5,497 bases of DNA from an uncultured Actinomyces sp. Lineage in GTDB: Bacteria; Actinomycetota; Actinomycetes; Actinomycetales; Actinomycetaceae. Of this stretch, positions 1 through 5,334 are shown one piece after another (the first letter of the stretch is position 1; each line of letters begins with the position of its first letter). The position numbers and the translations under genes were made by a program. The DNA lies in assembly GCA_916719935.1 (NCBI GenBank), contig CAKAPY010000105.1, positions 1 to 5,497 of the forward strand, read 5' to 3'. A model generated the notes under the pieces. That model saw only the letters and a list, made by a program, of their open reading frames with translations, searched no databases and was not told the origin of the DNA.

Positions 1-1027
1 TGACGGCGCAGTCGCCGAATGCCCACACGCGATCCTTCAGCAGCATGAGGAAGACCGAAGAAACGATTGAGACGCCGGGAGCGGTCTTAATGATCTGGAA
101 GGAAGGAACAATGGTGTGAGCGGTGGTGTGGATGGCGCCCGACACCATACCGTCAGCGTCGCCCATGTGGACCATCATCGTGCCGAAGTAGGAGACGTCG
201 CGAACCTTATCGCGCGCCTGTTCGATGGTCACGCCCTTCTTGGCGCGCAGGCGTGCGAACTCTTCCGCGTAACGCTGCGCGTATGCGGGGTCGTCGACGG
301 AAACGACGGTAGCTGCGGAAACATCCAGGCCAAGCTCCGCTGCTCGTGCGTTGATTGCCTGTGCATCGCCGAGCAATACGAGGTCGGCAATTCCGCGCTC
401 AAGAACAATGGCTGCTGCGCGCAGGACGCGATCATCTTCGGGCTCGGGCAAGACGATGCGCTTGCGGTTCGAACGTGCGCGATCAATAAGATCTGCCTGG
501 AAGGAAAGAGGAGTAACAACCTGGGGAGCTTCCAGTGCCGAGGCCGCTTCCAGAGTTTGTGCGTTGAAAGGCAGCTCGAGAACGGGAAGTTGAGTCTTAA
601 TGTGCGAGGCGACTGCGGAGGGAAGAGCAACCGCTGCGAGGCGAGTTGCGTGCTGACGCGCGCGACGCTCAAGAACCTCGATCTCACGTTCAATGAGTTC
701 AGGGGAGGCGCCTTCGGTATCGAAAGCTGCGATGACGCGAGCGTTGGTCGATGCTGCCACGTCGAGGTTCCACCCCAAGGTGTCGAAAGTTGAGACGGAG
801 CCTTCGGGGAGTGCGTCGATCAGGACAATATCCTCTGCGTGGCTGCGGATATCTTCCACAACGCGGGGAAGGGCTTGCTCGGGGTCGAGGGTGATGGCCT
901 CGGAAGTGGAGGTGCCGGCGGTGCTCACCCGTGCCAGCGTTGAAGCGGGGACAAGCGCTGCGAAGTCGTCACTGACCTGTGAGGCGGCTTCTGCCTGGGC
1001 GGCAATGACGATAAAACGGGTGCTCAC
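1..1027 (-). CDS. pta: Phosphate acetyltransferase (Pta), N-terminal 342 residues, cut by the left window edge
   Basis: Pta interconverts acetyl-CoA plus phosphate with acetyl phosphate plus CoA in the cytoplasm; with acetate kinase it makes ATP and acetate. I translated the minus strand from a GTG at 1027-1025; the frame stays open to the window edge. Residues about 174-342 are the start of the catalytic PTA domain: KRIVLPEPEDDRVLRAA (189-205), LVLLGDA (216-222), ARDKVRDVSYFGTMMV (271-286), GDADGMVSGA (289-298), QIIKTAPGVSIVSSVF (311-326) and FGDCAV at the edge. Residues 1-170 form a short N-terminal region resembling the later part of the BioD-like domain of long Pta proteins, but without a P-loop. 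The predicted full length is roughly 500 residues, shorter than the roughly 700 of E. coli Pta. The GTG start is supported by AAGGAG five bases upstream. An ackA gene beyond the edge is expected but not visible. The family call is secure. Confidence 0.95.
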   Translation of the reverse strand, partial: MSTRFIVIAAQAEAASQVSDDFAALVPASTLARVSTAGTSTSEAITLDPEQALPRVVEDIRSHAEDIVLIDALPEGSVSTFDTLGWNLDVAASTNARVIAAFDTEGASPELIEREIEVLERRARQHATRLAAVALPSAVASHIKTQLPVLELPFNAQTLEAASALEAPQVVTPLSFQADLIDRARSNRKRIVLPEPEDDRVLRAAAIVLERGIADLVLLGDAQAINARAAELGLDVSAATVVSVDDPAYAQRYAEEFARLRAKKGVTIEQARDKVRDVSYFGTMMVHMGDADGMVSGAIHTTAHTIVPSFQIIKTAPGVSIVSSVFLMLLKDRVWAFGDCAV

Positions 1028-1156
1028 GTCTACTCCTTTATATCGGTATGTATTTTGGCTGGATTGGTTAACAATCAAGTGAGCCGACGGGGTCTATCGT
1101 AGTCCGCTCGTTTGAGTGCGTCGCGCTTATGTCTGCTTTCGCGATACCCTGAAGGC
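1028..1156. promoter_or_regulatory. Divergent intergenic region between pta and the DUF3017 gene; presumed promoters of both
   Basis: These 129 bases separate two divergently transcribed genes, so promoters pointing both ways are expected here. It is more AT-rich near pta. On the minus strand TTGATT (1077-1072) followed after about 17-20 bases by AAATAC/TACATA is a weak -35/-10 candidate for pta. On the plus strand TATCGT (1095-1100) fits the loose actinobacterial TANNNT -10 but has no convincing -35. An imperfect inverted repeat, ATTGGTTAACAAT (1063-1075), is centred on GTTAAC, is one base short of a perfect 14-mer, and could be a regulator site. None of these elements is strong by sequence alone. 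Confidence 0.35.
1033..1038 (-). promoter_or_regulatory. Ribosome binding site fixing the GTG start of pta
   Basis: Reading the minus strand, AAGGAG lies at 1038-1033, followed by five bases and the GTG at 1027-1025. The match to the anti-Shine-Dalgarno sequence and the spacing are good. It decides the start because no in-frame ATG occurs near the N-terminus of this protein; the first in-frame ATGs lie deep in the catalytic domain. Confidence 0.75.
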
Positions 1157-1447
1157 ATGGAAGATCAGTCCTCGGGATCGACGGGTGGAGTCGCTACCTT
1201 AGTGAGCGTTGCCTTTGTTGTCCTTGCGTGCGTGCTGATTACTCTTCTCGCTGTCTTTAATCACCCGCATAAAGCTGTTCTGCTCCTGGTTGTGACGATG
1301 TTCATCATGGCGCTGATGCGTGCGGTGTGGCCCGGGCGTCCCTGGTTCGCTTCAAGGCGACGGTGGGCGGATGTCGGATTGTATGTCCTGCTCGGAGCTG
1401 TCATTTGGTACTTTTCGCCCTACACCGCAACGCTGGGGCTCGGGTGA
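1157..1447 (+). CDS. Small three-helix membrane protein, DUF3017 family
   Basis: A 96-residue protein of unknown function. It has a short polar N-terminus (MEDQSSGSTGG), then three hydrophobic helices at about 12-34, 40-57 and 72-86. Between helices 2 and 3 is a conserved-looking basic loop: MRAVWPGRPWFASRRRWADV (54-73). The pattern R-x(3)-P-x-R-x(5)-R-S/R-R-x(2)-D-V is what I recall for DUF3017, a family of short actinobacterial membrane proteins with no assigned role. Hydrophobicity predicts an inner-membrane location with the arginine-rich loop inside the cell. I chose the ATG at 1157 because the protein then begins just before helix 1; GAAGG lies upstream but only one base away, so initiation signals are poor. 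A TTG at 1112 in the same frame would add 15 residues (SASRLCLLSRYPEG region) but has no ribosome binding site. Its neighbours give no functional clue. Confidence 0.72.
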   Translation: MEDQSSGSTGGVATLVSVAFVVLACVLITLLAVFNHPHKAVLLLVVTMFIMALMRAVWPGRPWFASRRRWADVGLYVLLGAVIWYFSPYTATLGLG

Positions 1448-1457
1448 ATGTGACCCG
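1441..1457 (+). terminator. Possible weak hairpin at the end of the DUF3017 gene
   Basis: CGGGT (1441-1445) and ACCCG (1453-1457) can pair around a seven-base loop that begins within the stop codon. The stem is only five pairs and no T-run follows, so it is at best a weak or factor-dependent terminator. Confidence 0.22.
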
Positions 1458-1552
1458 GTAGACAAAATGTCCATAATGTGGTCGATGGTGATTTCTTAGG
1501 CGAAAGCTGTCACTCTTGCCAAGTCCGTACTTCTTTATACGAGGTTTGAGCA
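1448..1552 (+). promoter_or_regulatory. Leader region of the DAACS transporter gene, promoter not resolved
   Basis: The 105-base gap before the transporter should contain its promoter. A GACA-AAA-TGTC inverted repeat lies at 1461-1471. TTGCCA (1516-1521) and TTATAC (1535-1540) resemble -35 and -10 hexamers but are only 13 bases apart, too close for a standard promoter, and a start site there would leave almost no leader before the GAGG ribosome binding site (1541-1544, eight bases before the ATG). I therefore cannot name a confident promoter. Confidence 0.25.
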
Positions 1553-2893
1553 ATGAGAAAGTTTCTTGAACAGAGCGGCATCCTGATCTGGGTGCTGGTA
1601 GCGATCGTTCTGGCATTAGTTCTGGGATCTGTCACTATTGGCGATTCCCACATTATGCCGTCGGCACTGGGCGATGTTTTCGTAACTTTCTCTACTATTT
1701 TTGGGCAGTTCCTGTCCTTCTCAATCCCGCTCATCATCATCGGCCTGGTGACCCCGGCAATCGCTGACCTGGGTAAGGGTGCAGGCCACTGGTTGGGTCT
1801 GACTGCGGCTCTCGCCTATGCCTCGACCATGTTTGCGGGCTTCCTGACCTATGGAGTGTGTGCCTACTTCTTCCCGAAGGTTCTTGTCGGACAGCTGACT
1901 CAGGTCGAAACTCCGAAGGAAGTCCTCAAGACCTACTTCACCATCGAAATGCCTCCGGTCGTAGGTGTGATGACCGCGCTTTTGCTGTCCTTCGTCGTTG
2001 GAATTGGCCTCTCCTTGGTACCCCGGGGCGTGCTGCGTAAGGGCTTTATTGAGTTCCGTGCGATCATCACCCGCTTGATCGAGAACATCATCGTTCCTCT
2101 TCTGCCCCTGCATATCTTCGGTATCTTCTTGAATCTCACCTACACCGGAGAAGCGGTTCACATCATGCGAACTCTGATTCGCGTGGTTGTCATTGTTCTG
2201 GTTCTGGAAGTAGTCATTCTGCTCACGCAGTACTTTGTTGCCGGTGCAGTTGGTCGGGTCAACCCCTTCAAGGCCATCTTCACCATGCTTCCGGCGTACC
2301 TGACCGCTTTGGGAACCTCCTCCTCGGCAGCGACGATTCCCGTCACCTTGCGACAGACCCGTAAGAATGGCGTGTCCGATGCCGTTTCCTCTTTCACGAT
2401 TCCTCTGTGCGCGACGATTCACTTGGCGGGATCGACGTCGAAGATTTTCGCTTTCGCCTTTGCGATCGTCTACACCCAGGGTATGACGGTCACCACCGCG
2501 CAGTGGGTCGGATTTATCTTCATGCTCGGCATCACCATGGTGGCTGCTCCGGGCGTCCCCGGCGGCGCAATTATGGCTGCTACCGGTATTTTGCAGTCGA
2601 TGCTGGGCTTCGACGATTCTGCAGTTGCCCTGATGATTGCCACCTACATTGCTCTTGACTCCTTCGGTACCGCAACGAACGTGACGGGAGATGGTGCGAT
2701 CGCGATCATCATGGACCGTCTGACCGGCGGCAAGCTGGGACCCGAGGGCGAATCAGAGCATACGCGTGAGCTTGCCTTCGACGGTATGGCCTACCTGCAC
2801 AAGGTCTCGGTCGAGGGCGTTGTGACTCCGGAAGAGCTTGCAGAATCTGCGGCCTTGAACGGTGCGACAATCACCGAAAGCCCGCGTTCCTGA
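1553..2893 (+). CDS. Dicarboxylate/amino acid:cation symporter (DAACS) family transporter, variant clade
   Basis: A 446-residue integral membrane protein with the glutamate transporter fold, predicted to import a small organic solute with a cation across the cytoplasmic membrane. Hydrophobic helices run at about 10-27, 44-70, 82-107, 135-157, 180-196 and 205-230. They are followed by the re-entrant hairpin HP1 serine motif TSSSAATIPVT (255-265), helix 7 with IPLCATIHLAGS (283-294), HP2 with APGVPGGAIMAATG (332-345), and helix 8 with LDSFGTATNVTGDGA (368-382). The family hallmark NMDGT in helix 7 reads HLAGS (290-294), so the Asn and Asp that bind sodium in GltPh are His290 and Ala292. The helix 8 arginine that holds an acidic substrate is Gly372, while Asp369, Asn376 and Asp380 are kept. 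Acidic amino acids are therefore an unlikely substrate; the true one is unknown. A hydrophilic tail (390-446) follows. Start: ATG 1553 with GAGG eight bases upstream. It lies upstream of pfk with no clear terminator between. Confidence 0.88.
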   Translation: MRKFLEQSGILIWVLVAIVLALVLGSVTIGDSHIMPSALGDVFVTFSTIFGQFLSFSIPLIIIGLVTPAIADLGKGAGHWLGLTAALAYASTMFAGFLTYGVCAYFFPKVLVGQLTQVETPKEVLKTYFTIEMPPVVGVMTALLLSFVVGIGLSLVPRGVLRKGFIEFRAIITRLIENIIVPLLPLHIFGIFLNLTYTGEAVHIMRTLIRVVVIVLVLEVVILLTQYFVAGAVGRVNPFKAIFTMLPAYLTALGTSSSAATIPVTLRQTRKNGVSDAVSSFTIPLCATIHLAGSTSKIFAFAFAIVYTQGMTVTTAQWVGFIFMLGITMVAAPGVPGGAIMAATGILQSMLGFDDSAVALMIATYIALDSFGTATNVTGDGAIAIIMDRLTGGKLGPEGESEHTRELAFDGMAYLHKVSVEGVVTPEELAESAALNGATITESPRS

Positions 2894-2997
2894 ACGATTT
2901 TTCACCTGGGATCTAGGGTGGATGCAACTGCGTGCGTTAGGCAATAGACTTAAAGAAGTTGTTCACCGATGATCACTGTGGAAATGGAGCACGACTC
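2894..2997 (+). promoter_or_regulatory. Intergenic region before pfk with a candidate -10 element
   Basis: This is a 104-base gap. TAGACT at 2945-2950 fits the TANNNT -10 pattern and would give a leader of about 40 bases. The region 17 bases upstream (ATGCAA, 2922-2927) is a poor -35. A short CACC/GGTG pairing (2903-2906 with 2917-2920) is too weak to call a terminator for the transporter gene. Read-through from the transporter into pfk is therefore possible. Confidence 0.28.
2986..2989 (+). promoter_or_regulatory. Ribosome binding site fixing the GTG start of pfk
   Basis: GGAG within ATGGAGC lies eight bases before the GTG at 2998. The in-frame TTG at 2959 has only a poor, purine-rich AAAGAAG next to it, and the 13 residues it would add do not resemble a PFK N-terminus. 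The next GTG, at 3007, has GGAG only three bases away. Position 2998 is therefore preferred. Confidence 0.7.
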
Positions 2998-5292
2998 GTG
3001 GAGCAAGTGAGTGTCGCAAGCGCGTCCGAGCCCGTAAAGATTGGTGTCCTCACCTCCGGTGGCGATGCCCAAGGAATGAATGCTGCGGTTCGTGCGGTTG
3101 TCCGCACCGCGCTGGCACGTGGCGCTCAGCCCTACGCAATCCTCGACGGCTGGGCGGGAGCAGTTAAAGGCGGAGCTTGCATTCGCGAAATGAGCTGGTC
3201 GGACGCCTCGGGAATCCTTGCAGAAGGCGGAACTGTCATTGGAACCGCTCGCTGCCCGGAATTTCGTGAATACGAGGGCCGTCACGCGGCAGCCCTGCAC
3301 CTGATTGAAAAGGGAATTGACCGCTTGGTCGTCATCGGAGGTGATGGTTCGCTGTCAGGTACGGAAGAATTCCGTACCGAGTGGGCCCAACATCTCAGCG
3401 AGCTGGTCGATGAAGGGGCTATCTCTGCGCAGCAAGCGCAGCTGCACCAGCGCCTCTATATTGTCGGCTTGGTTGGCTCTATCGATAACGACATGGTCGG
3501 TACCGATATGACGATCGGGGCGGATAGTGCGCTCCATCGCATCGTTGACGCCATCGACCAGATTTCTTCGACTGCTGCCTCGCATCAGCGCACCTTTGTT
3601 GTCGAAGTTATGGGACGCCACTGCGGGTATCTACCGCTCATGTCAGCGGTAGCCGGCGGTGCTGACTATGTCTTCACTCCCGAGGATCCGGCACGTGATG
3701 GCTGGGAAGATGAAATGGTCGAGCGTCTGAAAGAAGGGCGTGCTGCAGGACGACGAGAATCCATCATCATCGTCGCTGAAGGCGCGACTGACCGCGCTGG
3801 CAACCCCATCTCTTCGCAAGACATTGCCGATGCCTTCAAAGAACGCACCGGAGAGGATGCGCGAATCACCATTCTCGGTCACGTTCAACGAGGCGGTGTT
3901 CCTTCCGCGTATGACCGCTGGATGTCCACACTCTTGGGCTTTGCCGCAGTCCAAGAGATCTTGAACCCTGCTGATCCCGATGTGGCGACAATTCTGGGTG
4001 TCCGCCACAATCGGGTGACCCGAATTCCGCTCATGGAAGCGGTCCATCAGACTCGAGGCGTTAAGGACCTCATCAAGGCGGGGGACTTCGCAGCCGCGCA
4101 GGCAGCTCGTGGACGTTCTTTCACCGTGATGGTCGGAATTAACCAGCTTCTGTCGACGCCTCCGACGCTGGCAGAGAATCCTCCCAGCGGATCCGCTAAG
4201 CGCGTGGCGATCATCCATGCGGGCGGTCTTGCCCCCGGTATGAATACTGCTGCGCGCGCTGCCGTCAGGCTCGGTATTGCTAAGGGCTGGACCATGCTTG
4301 GAATCGATGGTTCTTGGGCAGGACTTGCCGATAATCAGGTTCGCGAGCTGACGTGGGATGACGTTGAAGGATGGGCATTCCATGGTGGTGCTGAACTTGG
4401 GACGCGTCGCCCCGTTCCCTCAGTGAACGAGTACTACGCCTTGGGACGCGCGATCGAGCGCAACGAAATTGACGCCCTCTTGGTGGTCGGTGGTCTTAAT
4501 GCATACCTGGCCGTCAAGGAAATGACCTCGGAGCTCGATCGGTACCCGGCTTTCCGCATTCCCATCGTTCTGGTTCCGGCCTCGATCGACAATAATCTTC
4601 CCGGCGCTGAACTGGCGATTGGCACTGATACCGCACTGAATAATGCGGTGTGGGCTTTGGATCGTATTAAGGAAAGTGCCGCCGCCTCCAAGCGTTGCTT
4701 CGTCGCAGAACTCATGGGACGGCGCTGCGGCTACCTCACGCTCATGTCAGGAATCGCCTCGGGCGCCGAATACGCCTATTTGAATGAGGAAAACACGACC
4801 CTGGCAGAGATTGATGAGGATGCGCACCGCCTGCGTGAGACTTTCGAGGCCGGTCGCCGTCTATTCCTTGTTGTTGTGAATGAGGAAGCTGACGCGCATT
4901 ACAACCGCGAGTTCCTTGCGAACGTTTTCGAGGCTGAGAGTGGCGGGCTTTACGATGTCCGTTCCTCTGCGCTTGGACACCTCCAGCAGGGCGGTGCTCC
5001 CAGTCCCTATGACCGTCTTCTTGCCACTCGTCTAGTCTTTGCCGCTCTCGGTGAATTGGACAGCCAGTTCTCGCAGGGACGATCGCAGGCTGTCTACATC
5101 GGCGACGTGGGGAATGCAATCCAGGTCCGTCCGGTAGACCGAATGTTCGATGACTTGGATATGGCGAATCGTCGTCCCTTCGATCAGTGGTGGCTCGATC
5201 TTCGCCCAATTCTTACCGCAGTGTCCATGCAGTCCCAGCCGCGAGAGCTCGAGCAGGTGACTATCATGCAAGCAGAGAGCTTTAATCACTAA
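2998..5292 (+). CDS. pfk: ATP-dependent 6-phosphofructokinase, tandem-duplicated eukaryotic-type (764 residues)
   Basis: It phosphorylates fructose 6-phosphate to fructose 1,6-bisphosphate with ATP, the committed step of glycolysis, in the cytosol. It has two fused PFK domains. The N-half (13 to about 385) is catalytic: SGGDAQGMN (20-28), TARCPEFR with Arg85 for ATP, GGDGS (114-118), SIDND with catalytic Asp163, SHQR (195-198), MGRHCGY (205-211), Glu261, and RITILGHVQRGG (289-300). Gly117 after Asp116, and no Lys before SIDND, point to ATP rather than pyrophosphate. The C-half (about 401-740) repeats the fold: AGGLAPGMN (408-416), GGLNAY (498-503), SIDNN (529-533), MGRRCGYL (573-580), GHLQQGG (660-666), then QWWLDLRPIL (730-739). 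Its nucleotide residues are lost (Asp23 and Asp116 equivalents are Leu), so it is probably regulatory. Typical bacterial PfkA is about 320 residues; this length and the halves' sequence match animal/fungal PFK-1 (about 780). It is followed 42 bases on by pgi. Confidence 0.95.
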   Translation: MEQVSVASASEPVKIGVLTSGGDAQGMNAAVRAVVRTALARGAQPYAILDGWAGAVKGGACIREMSWSDASGILAEGGTVIGTARCPEFREYEGRHAAALHLIEKGIDRLVVIGGDGSLSGTEEFRTEWAQHLSELVDEGAISAQQAQLHQRLYIVGLVGSIDNDMVGTDMTIGADSALHRIVDAIDQISSTAASHQRTFVVEVMGRHCGYLPLMSAVAGGADYVFTPEDPARDGWEDEMVERLKEGRAAGRRESIIIVAEGATDRAGNPISSQDIADAFKERTGEDARITILGHVQRGGVPSAYDRWMSTLLGFAAVQEILNPADPDVATILGVRHNRVTRIPLMEAVHQTRGVKDLIKAGDFAAAQAARGRSFTVMVGINQLLSTPPTLAENPPSGSAKRVAIIHAGGLAPGMNTAARAAVRLGIAKGWTMLGIDGSWAGLADNQVRELTWDDVEGWAFHGGAELGTRRPVPSVNEYYALGRAIERNEIDALLVVGGLNAYLAVKEMTSELDRYPAFRIPIVLVPASIDNNLPGAELAIGTDTALNNAVWALDRIKESAAASKRCFVAELMGRRCGYLTLMSGIASGAEYAYLNEENTTLAEIDEDAHRLRETFEAGRRLFLVVVNEEADAHYNREFLANVFEAESGGLYDVRSSALGHLQQGGAPSPYDRLLATRLVFAALGELDSQFSQGRSQAVYIGDVGNAIQVRPVDRMFDDLDMANRRPFDQWWLDLRPILTAVSMQSQPRELEQVTIMQAESFNH

Positions 5293-5293
5293 G

Positions 5294-5306
5294 CGGGAAA
5301 TTCCCG
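5294..5306. repeat. 13-base palindrome in the pfk-pgi spacer
   Basis: CGGGAA and TTCCCG form a perfect six-base inverted repeat around a single A, starting two bases after the pfk stop codon. As RNA it could fold only as CGGG/CCCG with a five-base loop and there is no T-run, so it is a poor terminator. It could be an operator-like dyad, a processing site or chance. Confidence 0.45.
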
Positions 5307-5334
5307 TGACCGTCGATCATCAGGAGAAAGCACG

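Noticed and set aside
229..693. 154-codon minus-strand frame
   Set aside because: It overlaps pta on the same strand in a different frame. The pta frame reads continuously through this region with conserved motifs, so there is also no sign of a frameshift.
116..793. 225-codon open frame on the plus strand
   Set aside because: It lies antisense to pta, whose minus-strand frame has clear family motifs; the plus frame is rich in Cys and Arg and resembles no protein I know.
1112..1156. TTG start adding 15 residues to the DUF3017 protein
   Set aside because: There is no Shine-Dalgarno sequence, and the ATG gives a typical short N-terminus before the first helix, although the ATG's own signal is also weak.
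1516..1540. TTGCCA...TTATAC as the transporter promoter
   Set aside because: The hexamers are 13 bases apart, too short for a standard sigma-70 type promoter, and the implied start site nearly abuts the ribosome binding site.
1721..2422. 233-codon minus-strand frame
   Set aside because: It is antisense to the transporter; its highly polar, low-complexity composition is the expected mirror of hydrophobic codons.
2959..2997. TTG start adding 13 residues to the phosphofructokinase
   Set aside because: There is no convincing ribosome binding site, and the extra residues do not resemble PFK; GTG 2998 has GGAG at good spacing.
3643..4383. 246-codon minus-strand frame opposite pfk
   Set aside because: It is a shadow of a well-supported gene, with no recognisable motif; long antisense frames are common in GC-rich coding DNA.
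3010..5292. Two separate PFK genes or an assembly-joined tandem
   Set aside because: The frame is continuous with no stop or start signals between the halves. The halves have diverged in sequence and active-site residues, so this is a genuine fusion and not a duplicated assembly artefact.
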